The position numbers and the translations under genes were made by a program. The notes under the pieces were generated by a model. That model did not search any database, had not been told where the DNA came from, and saw only the letters and a list, made by a program, of their open reading frames with translations. A stretch of DNA of 52,924 nucleotides from MVYY01 sp012517575 (lineage in GTDB: Bacteria; Bacteroidota; Bacteroidia; Bacteroidales; Paludibacteraceae): positions 1-52,924 of the forward strand of contig JAVLUG010000026.1 in the NCBI GenBank assembly GCA_031629035.1, read 5' to 3'. Below are positions 45,601 to 52,924 of this stretch, in pieces (position 1 is the first letter of the stretch; every line of letters begins with the position of its first letter).

Positions 45601-46245
45601 TTATTCCGAAGTATTTGAAGAATAATATCTACACCATGCTTTTAAGCCACATTCATCACATTTGGGTTTTCGGGCAAGGCAAACATACCGACCATGCAAA
45701 ATAAGCCAATGGTGCGCAATGGGCAACAAATGTGGCGGTATGAAGCGAACCAGTTCTCGTTCGGTTTGTAAAGGATTTTTTGAATTCATGGTCAATCCCA
45801 ATCGCTCCGAAATGCGAAACACATGCGTATCGACCGGCATAGCCGGTTGGTTGTAAATAACTGCAGCGATAATATTAGCCGTCTTTCGCCCAACGCCGGG
45901 AAGCGTTTGGAGCTTGTCCACGTCGTCAGGAATCTTTCCTTCAAAGTCAGTTACCAATTTTCGCGACATTTCTACCAAATGCTTGGCTTTACTGTTGGGA
46001 TAAGAGACGCTGTGAATATATTCCAATAGCTGTTCGGGAGTGGCGGCTGCCATAGCTTCCGGCGTTGGAAAAGCGGAAAATAGTCGTGGCGTAACCATAT
46101 TTACCCGTTTGTCAGTACATTGTGCCGAAAGGATCACTGCAACCAGTAGCTCAAACGGATTGGAGTAGTTTAATTCCGTTTGAGCATTGGGCATATTTAC
46201 TGCAAACCACTCCAAAATGTGCCGATAACGATCTTCGATTGTCAT
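45601..46245 (-). CDS. nth: Endonuclease III (DNA glycosylase/AP lyase)
   Basis: Nth removes oxidised pyrimidines. In the 214-residue protein the helix-hairpin-helix is LPGVGRKTANIIAA (115-128) with catalytic Lys121, and Asp139 is in VDTHVFRISERLGL. The [4Fe-4S] cluster cysteines are at 189, 196, 199 and 205 in the C-x6-C-x2-C-x5-C spacing. Length is normal. A 6-bp hairpin sits two bases before the start codon. It lies 111 bases upstream of the serpin gene on the same strand. Confidence 0.96.
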   Translation of the reverse strand: MTIEDRYRHILEWFAVNMPNAQTELNYSNPFELLVAVILSAQCTDKRVNMVTPRLFSAFPTPEAMAAATPEQLLEYIHSVSYPNSKAKHLVEMSRKLVTDFEGKIPDDVDKLQTLPGVGRKTANIIAAVIYNQPAMPVDTHVFRISERLGLTMNSKNPLQTERELVRFIPPHLLPIAHHWLILHGRYVCLARKPKCDECGLKAWCRYYSSNTSE

Positions 46246-46247
46246 AT

Positions 46248-46263
46248 AACCTTCTGAAAGGTT
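46248..46263 (-). promoter_or_regulatory. Hairpin directly before the nth start codon
   Basis: AACCTT-CTGA-AAGGTT (plus-strand reading) is a perfect 6-bp stem with a 4-nt loop, ending two bases from the nth ATG. In the nth mRNA it could affect ribosome access. It may equally be incidental. Confidence 0.4.
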
Positions 46264-46277
46264 AAAAATTTAATCTA

Positions 46278-46285
46278 CAAATGTA
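46278..46285 (-). promoter_or_regulatory. Promoter -7 element for nth
   Basis: The minus-strand TACATTTG matches TAnnTTTG, 32 bases upstream of the nth start; transcripts would begin just before the hairpin. Confidence 0.45.
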
Positions 46286-46486
46286 CACAATAATTTCAGC
46301 AAAATATGTTTTTGTAAATTTTGTTTTCACTAAAACAAATTATTTTTACATTAGTTTTTGTGCGGTGCTAAGTTCAAATTAGAAATGCAAATTGCTGATT
46401 TAAAATTAAAACATCTTGTTTGTTGTTTTAAATTTTCTTTCCATCTAAAAAAATTGCTTCAGGAATGGTTTTTAAAAGAAAATCTG

Positions 46487-46494
46487 TAACTTTG
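46487..46494 (+). promoter_or_regulatory. Promoter -7 element for pepT
   Basis: TAACTTTG matches TAnnTTTG, 24 bases before the ATG at 46519. It overlaps the longer open frame that begins at 46465, which supports the shorter start. Confidence 0.5.
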
Positions 46495-46518
46495 AAGCAA
46501 CAAATAAAATCGATTATC

Positions 46519-47766
46519 ATGACATTAACCGACAGATTTTTGAAATACGTAAGTTTTACTACAACTTCCGACGAATTGACCAATATGACACCAAGTACGC
46601 CCGGTCAAATGGTTTTTGCTCATCACTTGGTAAAAGAATTGAAATCTCTTGGTCTGAAAGATGCCGAGGTGGACAAAAATGGCTATGTTATGGCAACTCT
46701 GCCAGCCAATACCAATAAGAAAATTCCAACTATCGGCTTTATTGCACATTTGGATACAAGTCCGGATATGAGTGGGAAAAACGTTAAGCCACAAATTATT
46801 AAAAATTTCGATGGTAAGGATATTTTACTGAATGAAGAACAGTTGATTGTACTGGAAACAGAGAAATTTCCAGAAATTCTGCAGTATGTGGGTCAGGATA
46901 TTATAGTAACTGATGGAACAACGTTATTGGGAGCCGATGACAAGGCTGGCATTGCCGAAATTATTTCTGCAGTGGAATATCTTTTGCGTCATCCTGAGAT
47001 CGAACATGGTAAGATCCGCATTGCTTTCACTCCGGATGAAGAAATAGGCAAGGGGGCGGATTATTTCGATGTGCAAAAATTTGCTGCCGATTGGGCATAC
47101 ACTATTGATGGCGGAGAAATCGGAGAATTGGAATTTGAGAATTTTAATGCCGCCTCAGCAAAAGTAACTTTTTACGGGTTGAATGTTCATCCAGGCTATG
47201 CACTTCACAAAATGAAAAATTCCATCCGTATAGCCCATCAATTTTCCGCCATGCTTCCGCGTCACGAAACACCCGAACATACCGAAGGTTATGAAGGTTT
47301 TTACCATTTGACTTCCATAGAAGGAACAGTGGAAAAAACAACCATGAGTTTTATCATTCGCGACCACAACCGTGAAAAATTTGAACAACGGAAAAAAGAG
47401 CTTCAGCATTTGGTCAATAAAATTAATGCCGAATTTGGAGAAAATACGGCTGTTATAGAGTTACGGGATCAATATTACAACATGCGTGAAAAAATTGAGC
47501 CAGTCATGCACATTATTGATTTGGCTTCCGACGCCATGAAGGAAGTGGGTGTTGTGCCAAAAATTGTTCCCGTACGAGGAGGAACAGATGGGGCGCGCCT
47601 TTCGTACATGGGGCTTCCTTGTCCAAATATTTTTGCGGGTGGGATGAACTTTCATGGACGTTTCGAGTACATTCCCATTCCTTCGATGGAAAAAGCTATG
47701 ATGGTCATTGTAAAAATTGCCGAGTTGGCAGCGAAAAGATATGAAGATTCTTCAGACGACAATTGA
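46519..47766 (+). CDS. pepT: Peptidase T (tripeptide aminopeptidase, M20 family)
   Basis: PepT removes N-terminal residues from tripeptides. The 415-residue protein has the metal site of M20B: HLD with His77 and Asp79, GADDKAGIAE with the bridging Asp near 140, DEEIGKGAD with Glu174/Glu175, TIDGGE with Asp197, and NFHGRFEYIP with the last His (about 379). The sequence FYGLNVHPGYA marks the dimerisation domain. Length matches E. coli PepT (408). The ATG at 46519 gives MTLTDRFLKYV, the usual beginning. There is no signal peptide, so it is cytosolic. Confidence 0.95.
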   Translation: MTLTDRFLKYVSFTTTSDELTNMTPSTPGQMVFAHHLVKELKSLGLKDAEVDKNGYVMATLPANTNKKIPTIGFIAHLDTSPDMSGKNVKPQIIKNFDGKDILLNEEQLIVLETEKFPEILQYVGQDIIVTDGTTLLGADDKAGIAEIISAVEYLLRHPEIEHGKIRIAFTPDEEIGKGADYFDVQKFAADWAYTIDGGEIGELEFENFNAASAKVTFYGLNVHPGYALHKMKNSIRIAHQFSAMLPRHETPEHTEGYEGFYHLTSIEGTVEKTTMSFIIRDHNREKFEQRKKELQHLVNKINAEFGENTAVIELRDQYYNMREKIEPVMHIIDLASDAMKEVGVVPKIVPVRGGTDGARLSYMGLPCPNIFAGGMNFHGRFEYIPIPSMEKAMMVIVKIAELAAKRYEDSSDDN

Positions 47767-47948
47767 TTTAACGAAAAAGAAATCAGCTGGTTTGAAAATT
47801 TGGACTCATGATTCACAAAAGACTTGAAAAGGTTTCGAAATCTTTCAGTTCGTAATTTTTTCCTTTTTTTTTGGATATTGGCTTCGTGTGAAAAATACCG
47901 AAAAGGTGTAATTTGCAATGTGAGAGGATTTGTACGATGGTGAAAGTT

Positions 47949-47976
47949 AAAAAAACCGGCGCAACACTGCACCGGC
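47949..47976 (-). terminator. Terminator of tRNA-Pro
   Basis: CCGGCGCA (47956-47963) and TGCACCGG (47968-47975) pair across ACAC with one G-T wobble on the minus strand, followed by a run of seven T. It begins six bases past the tRNA 3' end. Confidence 0.85.
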
Positions 47977-47981
47977 TTTTG

Positions 47982-48057
47982 TCGGGATGACTGGATTCGA
48001 ACCAGCGACCACACGCCCCCCAGACGCGTACTCTAAACCGGACTGAGCTACATCCCG
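47982..48057 (-). tRNA. tRNA-Pro, anticodon GGG
   Basis: The 76-nt cloverleaf has acceptor stem CGGGATG/CATCCCG, D-stem GCTC/GAGT, an anticodon loop CTGGGGG with anticodon GGG at 48019-48021 and T-arm GCTGG-TTCGAAT-CCAGT (the closing pair is G-T). Discriminator A follows; the CCA end is not encoded. The anticodon stem holds two G-T pairs. It sits between pepT and carAB with its own promoter and terminator. Confidence 0.95.
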
Positions 48058-48076
48058 AATAGTTGAAAACGGAATA

Positions 48077-48084
48077 CAAAATTA
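48077..48084 (-). promoter_or_regulatory. Promoter -7 element for tRNA-Pro
   Basis: The minus-strand TAATTTTG matches TAnnTTTG, 20 bases before the tRNA 5' end; TTTC lies 19 bases upstream in the -33 position. Confidence 0.55.
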
Positions 48085-48175
48085 AGCAATTTTCCCTGTA
48101 TTTGAAAAATGTTTTTTTGCTTATTTTAATACGGTTATTTCTCCGTCTTTCTAATTGCTTGATAATGAAAATATT

Positions 48176-51100
48176 TTAACGATATTCGTCCCAACTTTTT
48201 ATTTTTATATCATCCATTGTCAAGTTACAGAAGGCAAAAATAAAAGCACTTGCCAGCCGTGCATTGGTCAACAAAGGAATGTTGAAATCGATGGCGCTTC
48301 GCCGAATCGTGTAATCATTGGCCAATTCCCTGCGCGTAACATTTTTTGGAATATTGATCACCAAATCGAATTTTTTGGCTGTAATCATGTCTTTTACGTT
48401 AAATTCTCCTTCTTCGTCGGGCCACTGAACCGGAATACTGGCTATGCCATTGTCCATCAAAAACTGATGCGTTCCGCGTGTAGCATATATTTGATAACCT
48501 TTTCTGTAAAGCAATCGACAGGCATCCAGCAAATCTACTTTCGACTTAGGTTCGCCTGAAGAAATCAGAATGTTCTTCTTCGGAATGGTTAACCCTACCG
48601 ATAGCAATGATTTCAAAAGAGCTTCCGACGAATCGTCACCCAAACAGCCAACTTCACCGGTAGAAGCCATATCGACTCCCAAAATCGGGTCGGCTTGCTG
48701 CAACCGTGCGAATGAGAACTGCGATGCTTTTACTCCAACATAATCGAGATCGAAAGCCGATTTTTCCGGTTTTTGCACCGGAATACCCAACATGATTTTT
48801 GTAGCGATTTCGATAAAATTGATTTTCAATACCTTGGATACAAACGGAAAGCTGCGCGACGAGCGCAAGTTGCATTCTATTACTTTAATATAATTGTCGC
48901 GAGCCAGGAATTGAATGTTGAACGGGCCGGAAATATTGAGCGAACGAGCTATCTGACGGGCAATGTTCTTGATTCTGCGTATGGTTTCCACGTAAATTTT
49001 TTGTGGAGGAAACTGTGTCGTGGCATCTCCTGAGTGAACGCCTGCAAATTCGATGTGTTCCGATATGGCGTAAACAATAATTTCTCCTTTGTCGGCTACA
49101 GCATCTATTTCTATTTCTTTGCAACGTTCCAAAAATTCCGAAATGACTACCGGATGCTGTTTGGAAACGTTGGTAGCCAGTTTTAAAAATTCTTCCAATT
49201 GCGAAGCATCATAACAAACGTTCATGGCGGCACCCGAAAGTACGTACGAAGGCCGCACCAAAACAGGATAGCCAATGCGTTCGACAAATTCGTTTACTTC
49301 TTCGAAAGTAGTCAATTCTTTCCAGCGTGGCTGGTCGATACCGAGCTGGTCGAGCATGGCCGAAAATTTGTGCCGGTCTTCTGCCATATCTATAAATTCG
49401 GCTTGCGTACCAAGAATATTGACCTTAGCGTCAGCAAGTTTCATTGCCAAGTTGTTGGGAATTTGTCCGCCTGTGGATACTACAACACCTTTCGGCATTT
49501 CCATTTCGATAATGTCCATGACGCGTTCAAAGGTCAGTTCATCAAAATATAGCCGGTCGCACATGTCGTAATCGGTGGAAACTGTTTCGGGATTATAATT
49601 AATCATAACCGAGCGATAACCTTCCTTGCGAATGGTGGTCAGTGCATTGACGCCGCACCAGTCAAATTCCACAGAAGAACCGATTCGGTAAGCTCCTGAA
49701 CCCAAAACGACAACGGAACGCTGATCGTCTTCGTGATGAACATCGTTACCACAACCGTTGTAGGTTAGGTAAAGATAATTCGTCAAAGCCGGATATTCGG
49801 CTGCCAGCGTATCAATTTGTTTCACCGATGGCAAGATATTGCAGCGCTGACGATGAATTCGAGTCAGCTTCATTTTTCCCTCTATTTCTTCAGGCAGACA
49901 TTTGGTTATCAAACGTGTAATTTGAAAATCGGAAAAGCCTGCTTTTTTTGCTTCCAGCAGCAATTCATTCGGAAGTTTTTCGAGTGAATTATATTTTTCA
50001 AGTTCATGTTCAAGCTGGATGATATTTTGAAGCTTAAAAAGGAACCAGCGGTCGATTTTTGTTAATTCGTATAACTTGTCGATGGAGTAACCTTCATGGA
50101 GAGCTTGAGCCAAATAAAACACACGCTTATCGGTAGGCTGGGAGAGAGCCGTATCGAGGCTGTCGCTGAAATATTCTCTGTTGGCAACAAAACCGTGCAT
50201 TCCCAAGCCAATCATGCGCAGTCCTTTCTGAAAAACCTCTTCAAAACTACGCCCGATGGCCATCACTTCACCGACCGATTTCATACTGCTGCCCAATTGA
50301 TGAGATACACCGTTGAATTTACTCAAATCCCAACGGGGAATTTTACAAACGATATAATCAAGTGCTGGTTCAAAAAAAGCGGATGTATTTTTGGTAACCG
50401 AATTTTTCAATTCGGGAAGTCCATAACCCAAGCCAAGTTTGGTGGCAATAAAAGCCAATGGATAACCTGTGGCTTTTGAAGCAAGCGCTGAAGAACGACT
50501 TAAGCGGGCATTGACTTCAATTACCCGATAATCTTCCGAAAACGGATCCAGTGCATACTGAATGTTACATTCACCAATAATTCCAATGTGGCGAATAATA
50601 CGGATGGATAGTTCGCGCAGTTTGTGATATTCGCTGTTGGTAATTGTTTGAGATGGAGCTACAACGATACTTTCTCCGGTATGAATACCCAGCGGATCGA
50701 AATTTTCCATGTTGCAGACTGTGATACAGTTGTCATAGCGGTCTCTCACTACTTCATATTCCACTTCTTTCCAACCTTTCAGCGATTTTTCTACCAAAAC
50801 CTGTGGTGAATACGAAAAAGCTTTTTCTACCAAAATATGCAGTTCTTCATCGTTATTGCAAAAGCCGCTTCCCAAACCACCCAAAGCATACGCAGCGCGA
50901 ACAATTACAGGATAACCCAAATCGCGAGCTGCGGAAACAGCATCGTTTACATTGGTAACTGCGTGGCTTTTGATATATTTTACGTCAATTTCAGAAAGTT
51001 TCTGATTGAAAAGCTGACGATCTTCAGTATCGATAATGGATTGTACCGGCGTCCCAAGCACTTTTACGTTGTATTTTTCAAAAACTCCTTGCTCATACAG

Positions 51101-52546
51101 CGTCACTCCACAGTTGAGTGCTGTCTGTCCGCCAAAGGAAAGAAAAATTCCATCCGGTCGTTCCTTTTCAATGACTTTTTCGACAAAATAAGGAGTAACC
51201 GGCAAAAAATAAACCTTATCGGCAATGCCTTCCGAAGTTTGAACGGTAGCAATATTAGGATTGATGAGAATAGTTTGAATGTTTTCTTCTTTTAAAGCTT
51301 TCAATGCCTGTGAACCGGAATAGTCAAACTCGCCGGCTTCACCAATTTTAAGCGCTCCCGAACCCAATACCAGCACTTTTTTTATCTCGCCTTTTTTTGG
51401 ACTTTGGTAGGTGTGCTTTATAATTTGTTTTTTCTCCAGTTCTTCTTCTATGAGCTGAGGAATGGATTTGTTTTTTTCGGTCAGGGTGTGTATCAATACA
51501 TCAAAAAGAAATTCCGTATCGGTTGGGCCTGAAGAGGCTTCGGGATGGAATTGACAGGAAAACCATGGTTTGGTTTTATGCCGTATTCCTTCGTTTGTAC
51601 CATCGTTCATGTTTACAAACAATGGTTCCCATTCGTCGCTTAAAGTAGAATTATCTACAGCAAAGCCGTGGTTTTGGGAGGTGATAAAAGCTCTTTGTGT
51701 TCCTGCCAGCTGAACCGGTTGGTTGTGGCTTCTGTGTCCGTATTTCAGTTTGTATATTTTTGCTCCTCCAGCCATTGAAAGCAATTGATTTCCCATGCAA
51801 ATTCCGAAAATGGGTTTGTCGGTCTGCATGGTTTTTCGAATATTATTCACCGTAGATTCGCAAAATTCAGGACTTCCCGGTCCATTGGAAATAAACAGTG
51901 CATCATAATCCAACTGATGAAAATCGTAATTCCACGGCACACGAACGACAGTAGTGTCGCGTTTGAGTAGGCAACGGATTATGTTGTGTTTCACTCCGCA
52001 ATCAACGAGCAGAATGCGATGTTTTCCGTTTCCATAAGTAATCACTTCGCTGCAGCTGACTTTTGCAACCTGATTTTCGGTATCTGGATCTACAAATTCA
52101 ATATCTTCTCCCGGAAAAACTATTTTCCCCAGCATAGTTCCCTTTTCTCGTACCAACTTGGTCAATTCGCGGGTATCAACGCCGAAAATACCGGGAACTT
52201 TATTTTCTATCAGCCAATCGCTAAGACTTTTTCCGGCATTCCAATGACTGTAATGAAAAGAAAAATCGGAAATAATTAAAGCTGATGCCTGAATTTTTTC
52301 CGATTCGTAAAAGGTGGACAATCCGTTTTGTTCTTTGTCGATCGGGACGCCATAATTACCAATAAGCGGGTAAGTGAGCGCCAATAACTGACCCTTGTAG
52401 GAGGGGTCGGTCAAACTTTCGGGATAACCGACCATAGCAGTATTGAAAACTACTTCTCCGGCCGCCGGTTTTTCGTAACCGAAAGATTTTCCCTCGAATA
52501 TGGTTCCATCTTCCAAAATAAGGTGGACAGGTTTGAATTGTTGCAT
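48176..52546 (-). CDS. carAB: Carbamoyl phosphate synthetase, CarA-CarB fusion (glutamine-hydrolysing)
   Basis: The single 1456-residue chain makes carbamoyl phosphate from glutamine, bicarbonate and 2 ATP, for pyrimidine and arginine synthesis. Residues 1-360 are CarA: VVFNTAMVGYPESLTDPSYKG at the start, then the GATase site with Cys250 (FGICMGNQ), His334 and Glu336 (CQFHPEA). A Lys/Glu-rich linker (about 361-387) leads into CarB, beginning KKVLVLGSGALKIGEAGEFD. Two ATP-grasp halves follow; the second starts VVVLGSGAYRIGSSVEFDW (about 945). The C-terminal MGS-like domain is the usual effector-binding region. Standard bacteria encode CarA (about 380) and CarB (about 1070) separately. The CarB part looks more like CAD/CPS1 of eukaryotes than E. 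coli CarB (for example PETVSTDYDMCDRLYFDE). Confidence 0.95.
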   Translation of the reverse strand: MQQFKPVHLILEDGTIFEGKSFGYEKPAAGEVVFNTAMVGYPESLTDPSYKGQLLALTYPLIGNYGVPIDKEQNGLSTFYESEKIQASALIISDFSFHYSHWNAGKSLSDWLIENKVPGIFGVDTRELTKLVREKGTMLGKIVFPGEDIEFVDPDTENQVAKVSCSEVITYGNGKHRILLVDCGVKHNIIRCLLKRDTTVVRVPWNYDFHQLDYDALFISNGPGSPEFCESTVNNIRKTMQTDKPIFGICMGNQLLSMAGGAKIYKLKYGHRSHNQPVQLAGTQRAFITSQNHGFAVDNSTLSDEWEPLFVNMNDGTNEGIRHKTKPWFSCQFHPEASSGPTDTEFLFDVLIHTLTEKNKSIPQLIEEELEKKQIIKHTYQSPKKGEIKKVLVLGSGALKIGEAGEFDYSGSQALKALKEENIQTILINPNIATVQTSEGIADKVYFLPVTPYFVEKVIEKERPDGIFLSFGGQTALNCGVTLYEQGVFEKYNVKVLGTPVQSIIDTEDRQLFNQKLSEIDVKYIKSHAVTNVNDAVSAARDLGYPVIVRAAYALGGLGSGFCNNDEELHILVEKAFSYSPQVLVEKSLKGWKEVEYEVVRDRYDNCITVCNMENFDPLGIHTGESIVVAPSQTITNSEYHKLRELSIRIIRHIGIIGECNIQYALDPFSEDYRVIEVNARLSRSSALASKATGYPLAFIATKLGLGYGLPELKNSVTKNTSAFFEPALDYIVCKIPRWDLSKFNGVSHQLGSSMKSVGEVMAIGRSFEEVFQKGLRMIGLGMHGFVANREYFSDSLDTALSQPTDKRVFYLAQALHEGYSIDKLYELTKIDRWFLFKLQNIIQLEHELEKYNSLEKLPNELLLEAKKAGFSDFQITRLITKCLPEEIEGKMKLTRIHRQRCNILPSVKQIDTLAAEYPALTNYLYLTYNGCGNDVHHEDDQRSVVVLGSGAYRIGSSVEFDWCGVNALTTIRKEGYRSVMINYNPETVSTDYDMCDRLYFDELTFERVMDIIEMEMPKGVVVSTGGQIPNNLAMKLADAKVNILGTQAEFIDMAEDRHKFSAMLDQLGIDQPRWKELTTFEEVNEFVERIGYPVLVRPSYVLSGAAMNVCYDASQLEEFLKLATNVSKQHPVVISEFLERCKEIEIDAVADKGEIIVYAISEHIEFAGVHSGDATTQFPPQKIYVETIRRIKNIARQIARSLNISGPFNIQFLARDNYIKVIECNLRSSRSFPFVSKVLKINFIEIATKIMLGIPVQKPEKSAFDLDYVGVKASQFSFARLQQADPILGVDMASTGEVGCLGDDSSEALLKSLLSVGLTIPKKNILISSGEPKSKVDLLDACRLLYRKGYQIYATRGTHQFLMDNGIASIPVQWPDEEGEFNVKDMITAKKFDLVINIPKNVTRRELANDYTIRRSAIDFNIPLLTNARLASAFIFAFCNLTMDDIKIKSWDEYR

Positions 52547-52573
52547 AAATTCCTTATAAACATCTGAAAAATA

Positions 52574-52601
52574 TCAGGCAAAACCATAAAAATCTGCCTG
52601 A
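52574..52601 (-). promoter_or_regulatory. Stem-loop in the carAB mRNA leader
   Basis: TCAGGCA (52574-52580) and TGCCTGA (52595-52601) form a perfect 7-bp stem with a 14-nt loop, between the carAB promoter and the start codon. On the mRNA the stem is followed by TATTTTTC. It may be an attenuator or a stability element; no known riboswitch was recognised. Confidence 0.45.
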
Positions 52602-52625
52602 AAAAATGGTATATCCAAATTTTTG

Positions 52626-52657
52626 CAAAGATACGGATTTTTCTTGATTGAAGCAAA
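52626..52657 (-). promoter_or_regulatory. Promoter for carAB
   Basis: The minus strand reads TTTG (complement of 52654-52657), 20 bases, TATCTTTG (52626-52633). This is the best full match in the window to the Bacteroidota consensus, 80 bases before the start codon. Confidence 0.75.
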
Positions 52658-52732
52658 AAATGGTAGTGGGAAAATTTCGGAAAACTTGATGGTGAAGAAA
52701 CAGTGTCAAATTAACAATAAATCATTTTGTCT

Positions 52733-52744
52733 GCAAACGTTTGC
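52733..52744. promoter_or_regulatory. LacI/PurR-type operator-like palindrome
   Basis: GCAAACGTTTGC is a perfect 12-bp palindrome with a central CG, identical to the core of the E. coli PurR operator and typical of LacI-family sites. It lies about 76 bases upstream of the carAB -33 box and could serve carAB or a gene to the right. No regulator gene is in the window. Confidence 0.4.
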
Positions 52745-52826
52745 TACGATTTTTGTGCATTTTTCTTACATTTTGTTTGTAATCACAAATAACATACTTG
52801 AGTCCACTTTAAAAAGTCGGTAACTA

Positions 52827-52834
52827 TAATTTTG
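52827..52834 (+). promoter_or_regulatory. Possible rightward promoter element at the window edge
   Basis: TAATTTTG matches TAnnTTTG on the plus strand and points out of the window. There is no clear -33 box. Confidence 0.3.
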
Positions 52835-52924
52835 TTGTTTTACATTCGTTTTTGTTGATAAAACGCGCTTAAAATCCTTTGTTATCAGACAAAAAAATCG
52901 TATATTGTATCCCGTAAAAGATCA

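Larger units (their letters stand above)
52658..52924. other. Region upstream of carAB to the window edge
   Basis: No gene is recognised. The stretch holds the palindrome at 52733-52744, a possible rightward promoter element at 52827-52834 and AT-rich DNA. A gene to the right of the window probably begins beyond 52924. Confidence 0.45.

Noticed and set aside
47836..47854. Near-palindrome AAAGGTTTCGAAATCTTT after pepT
   Set aside because: It has two mismatched positions, is not followed by a T-run and is not clearly placed as an operator or terminator.
52801..52820. Possible insertion-sequence end: AGTCCACTTTAAAAAGTCGG, sharing TTTAAAAAGTCG with the reverse strand near 37111-37122
   Set aside because: The shared word is only 12 bases in AT-rich DNA, there is no transposase nearby in the window, and the 37.1 kb copy lies in a normal promoter region.
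1..52924. Search for CRISPR repeats, toxin-antitoxin pairs, defence genes, prophage or retron features
   Set aside because: No regularly spaced repeats, no paired small toxin genes, no nuclease or reverse transcriptase genes of such systems were seen; the window is mainly housekeeping and envelope genes.

Overview
The window is a stretch of AT-rich bacterial chromosome that I read as Bacteroidota, most likely Bacteroidales. The signs are intergenic promoter-like elements of the form TTTG-N19/20-TAnnTTTG before many genes, few Shine-Dalgarno sites, lineage-typical proteins (GldD, GldE, DUF2723, the short speA-type arginine decarboxylase, bacterial GGGP synthase) and lipoprotein signal peptides. 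It is mostly housekeeping DNA. The only clear mobile DNA is the end of an IS3-type element cut by the left edge (1-125), plus a doubtful transposase-like remnant near 4.5 kb.

Layout. 230-4160 (-): an etfB-etfA-acyl-CoA dehydrogenase operon with a promoter at one end and a strong hairpin at the other. 4671-7310 (-): valS. 7623-13302 (+): a DUF2905 membrane peptide, then rsfS, ftsH, a LUD protein, cdsA and an acyltransferase (ribosome silencing, membrane proteolysis, phospholipid synthesis). 13388-17759 (-): arginine decarboxylase and PriA. 17868-20150: a divergent pair of secreted carbohydrate-active proteins, a GH53 galactanase and an SGNH esterase. 20269-22560 (+): ribosomal protein S1. 22652-27657 (-): aconitase, citrate synthase and isocitrate dehydrogenase in one run, the complete oxidative arm from oxaloacetate to 2-oxoglutarate.

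27953-31429 (-): gldE, gldD, a Sfp-type phosphopantetheinyl transferase and GGGP synthase, tightly packed with a 4-base overlap. 31754-44218 (+): a DUF2007-tandem Usp protein, a lipoprotein dipeptidyl peptidase III, RluB, an unknown membrane protein, then a probable envelope cluster (DUF2723 glycosyltransferase-like protein, polysaccharide deacetylase, DUF2851, Ig-like lipoprotein). 44260-46245 (-): a lipoprotein serpin and endonuclease III. 46519-47766 (+): peptidase T. 47982-48057 (-): tRNA-Pro(GGG). 48176-52546 (-): carbamoyl phosphate synthetase with the glutaminase and synthetase subunits fused in one 1456-residue chain.

The most notable items are the CarA-CarB fusion with its structured leader and a nearby PurR/LacI-like palindrome, the S1 protein with long charged tails, the PriA with DEEY instead of DEEH and a TTG start, the inhibitory-looking lipoprotein serpin, and the uncharacterised envelope genes around DUF2723. 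I saw no CRISPR array, rRNA, prophage, defence island or obvious new multi-gene system. All identifications come from reading motifs and remembered family features; no database search was run.
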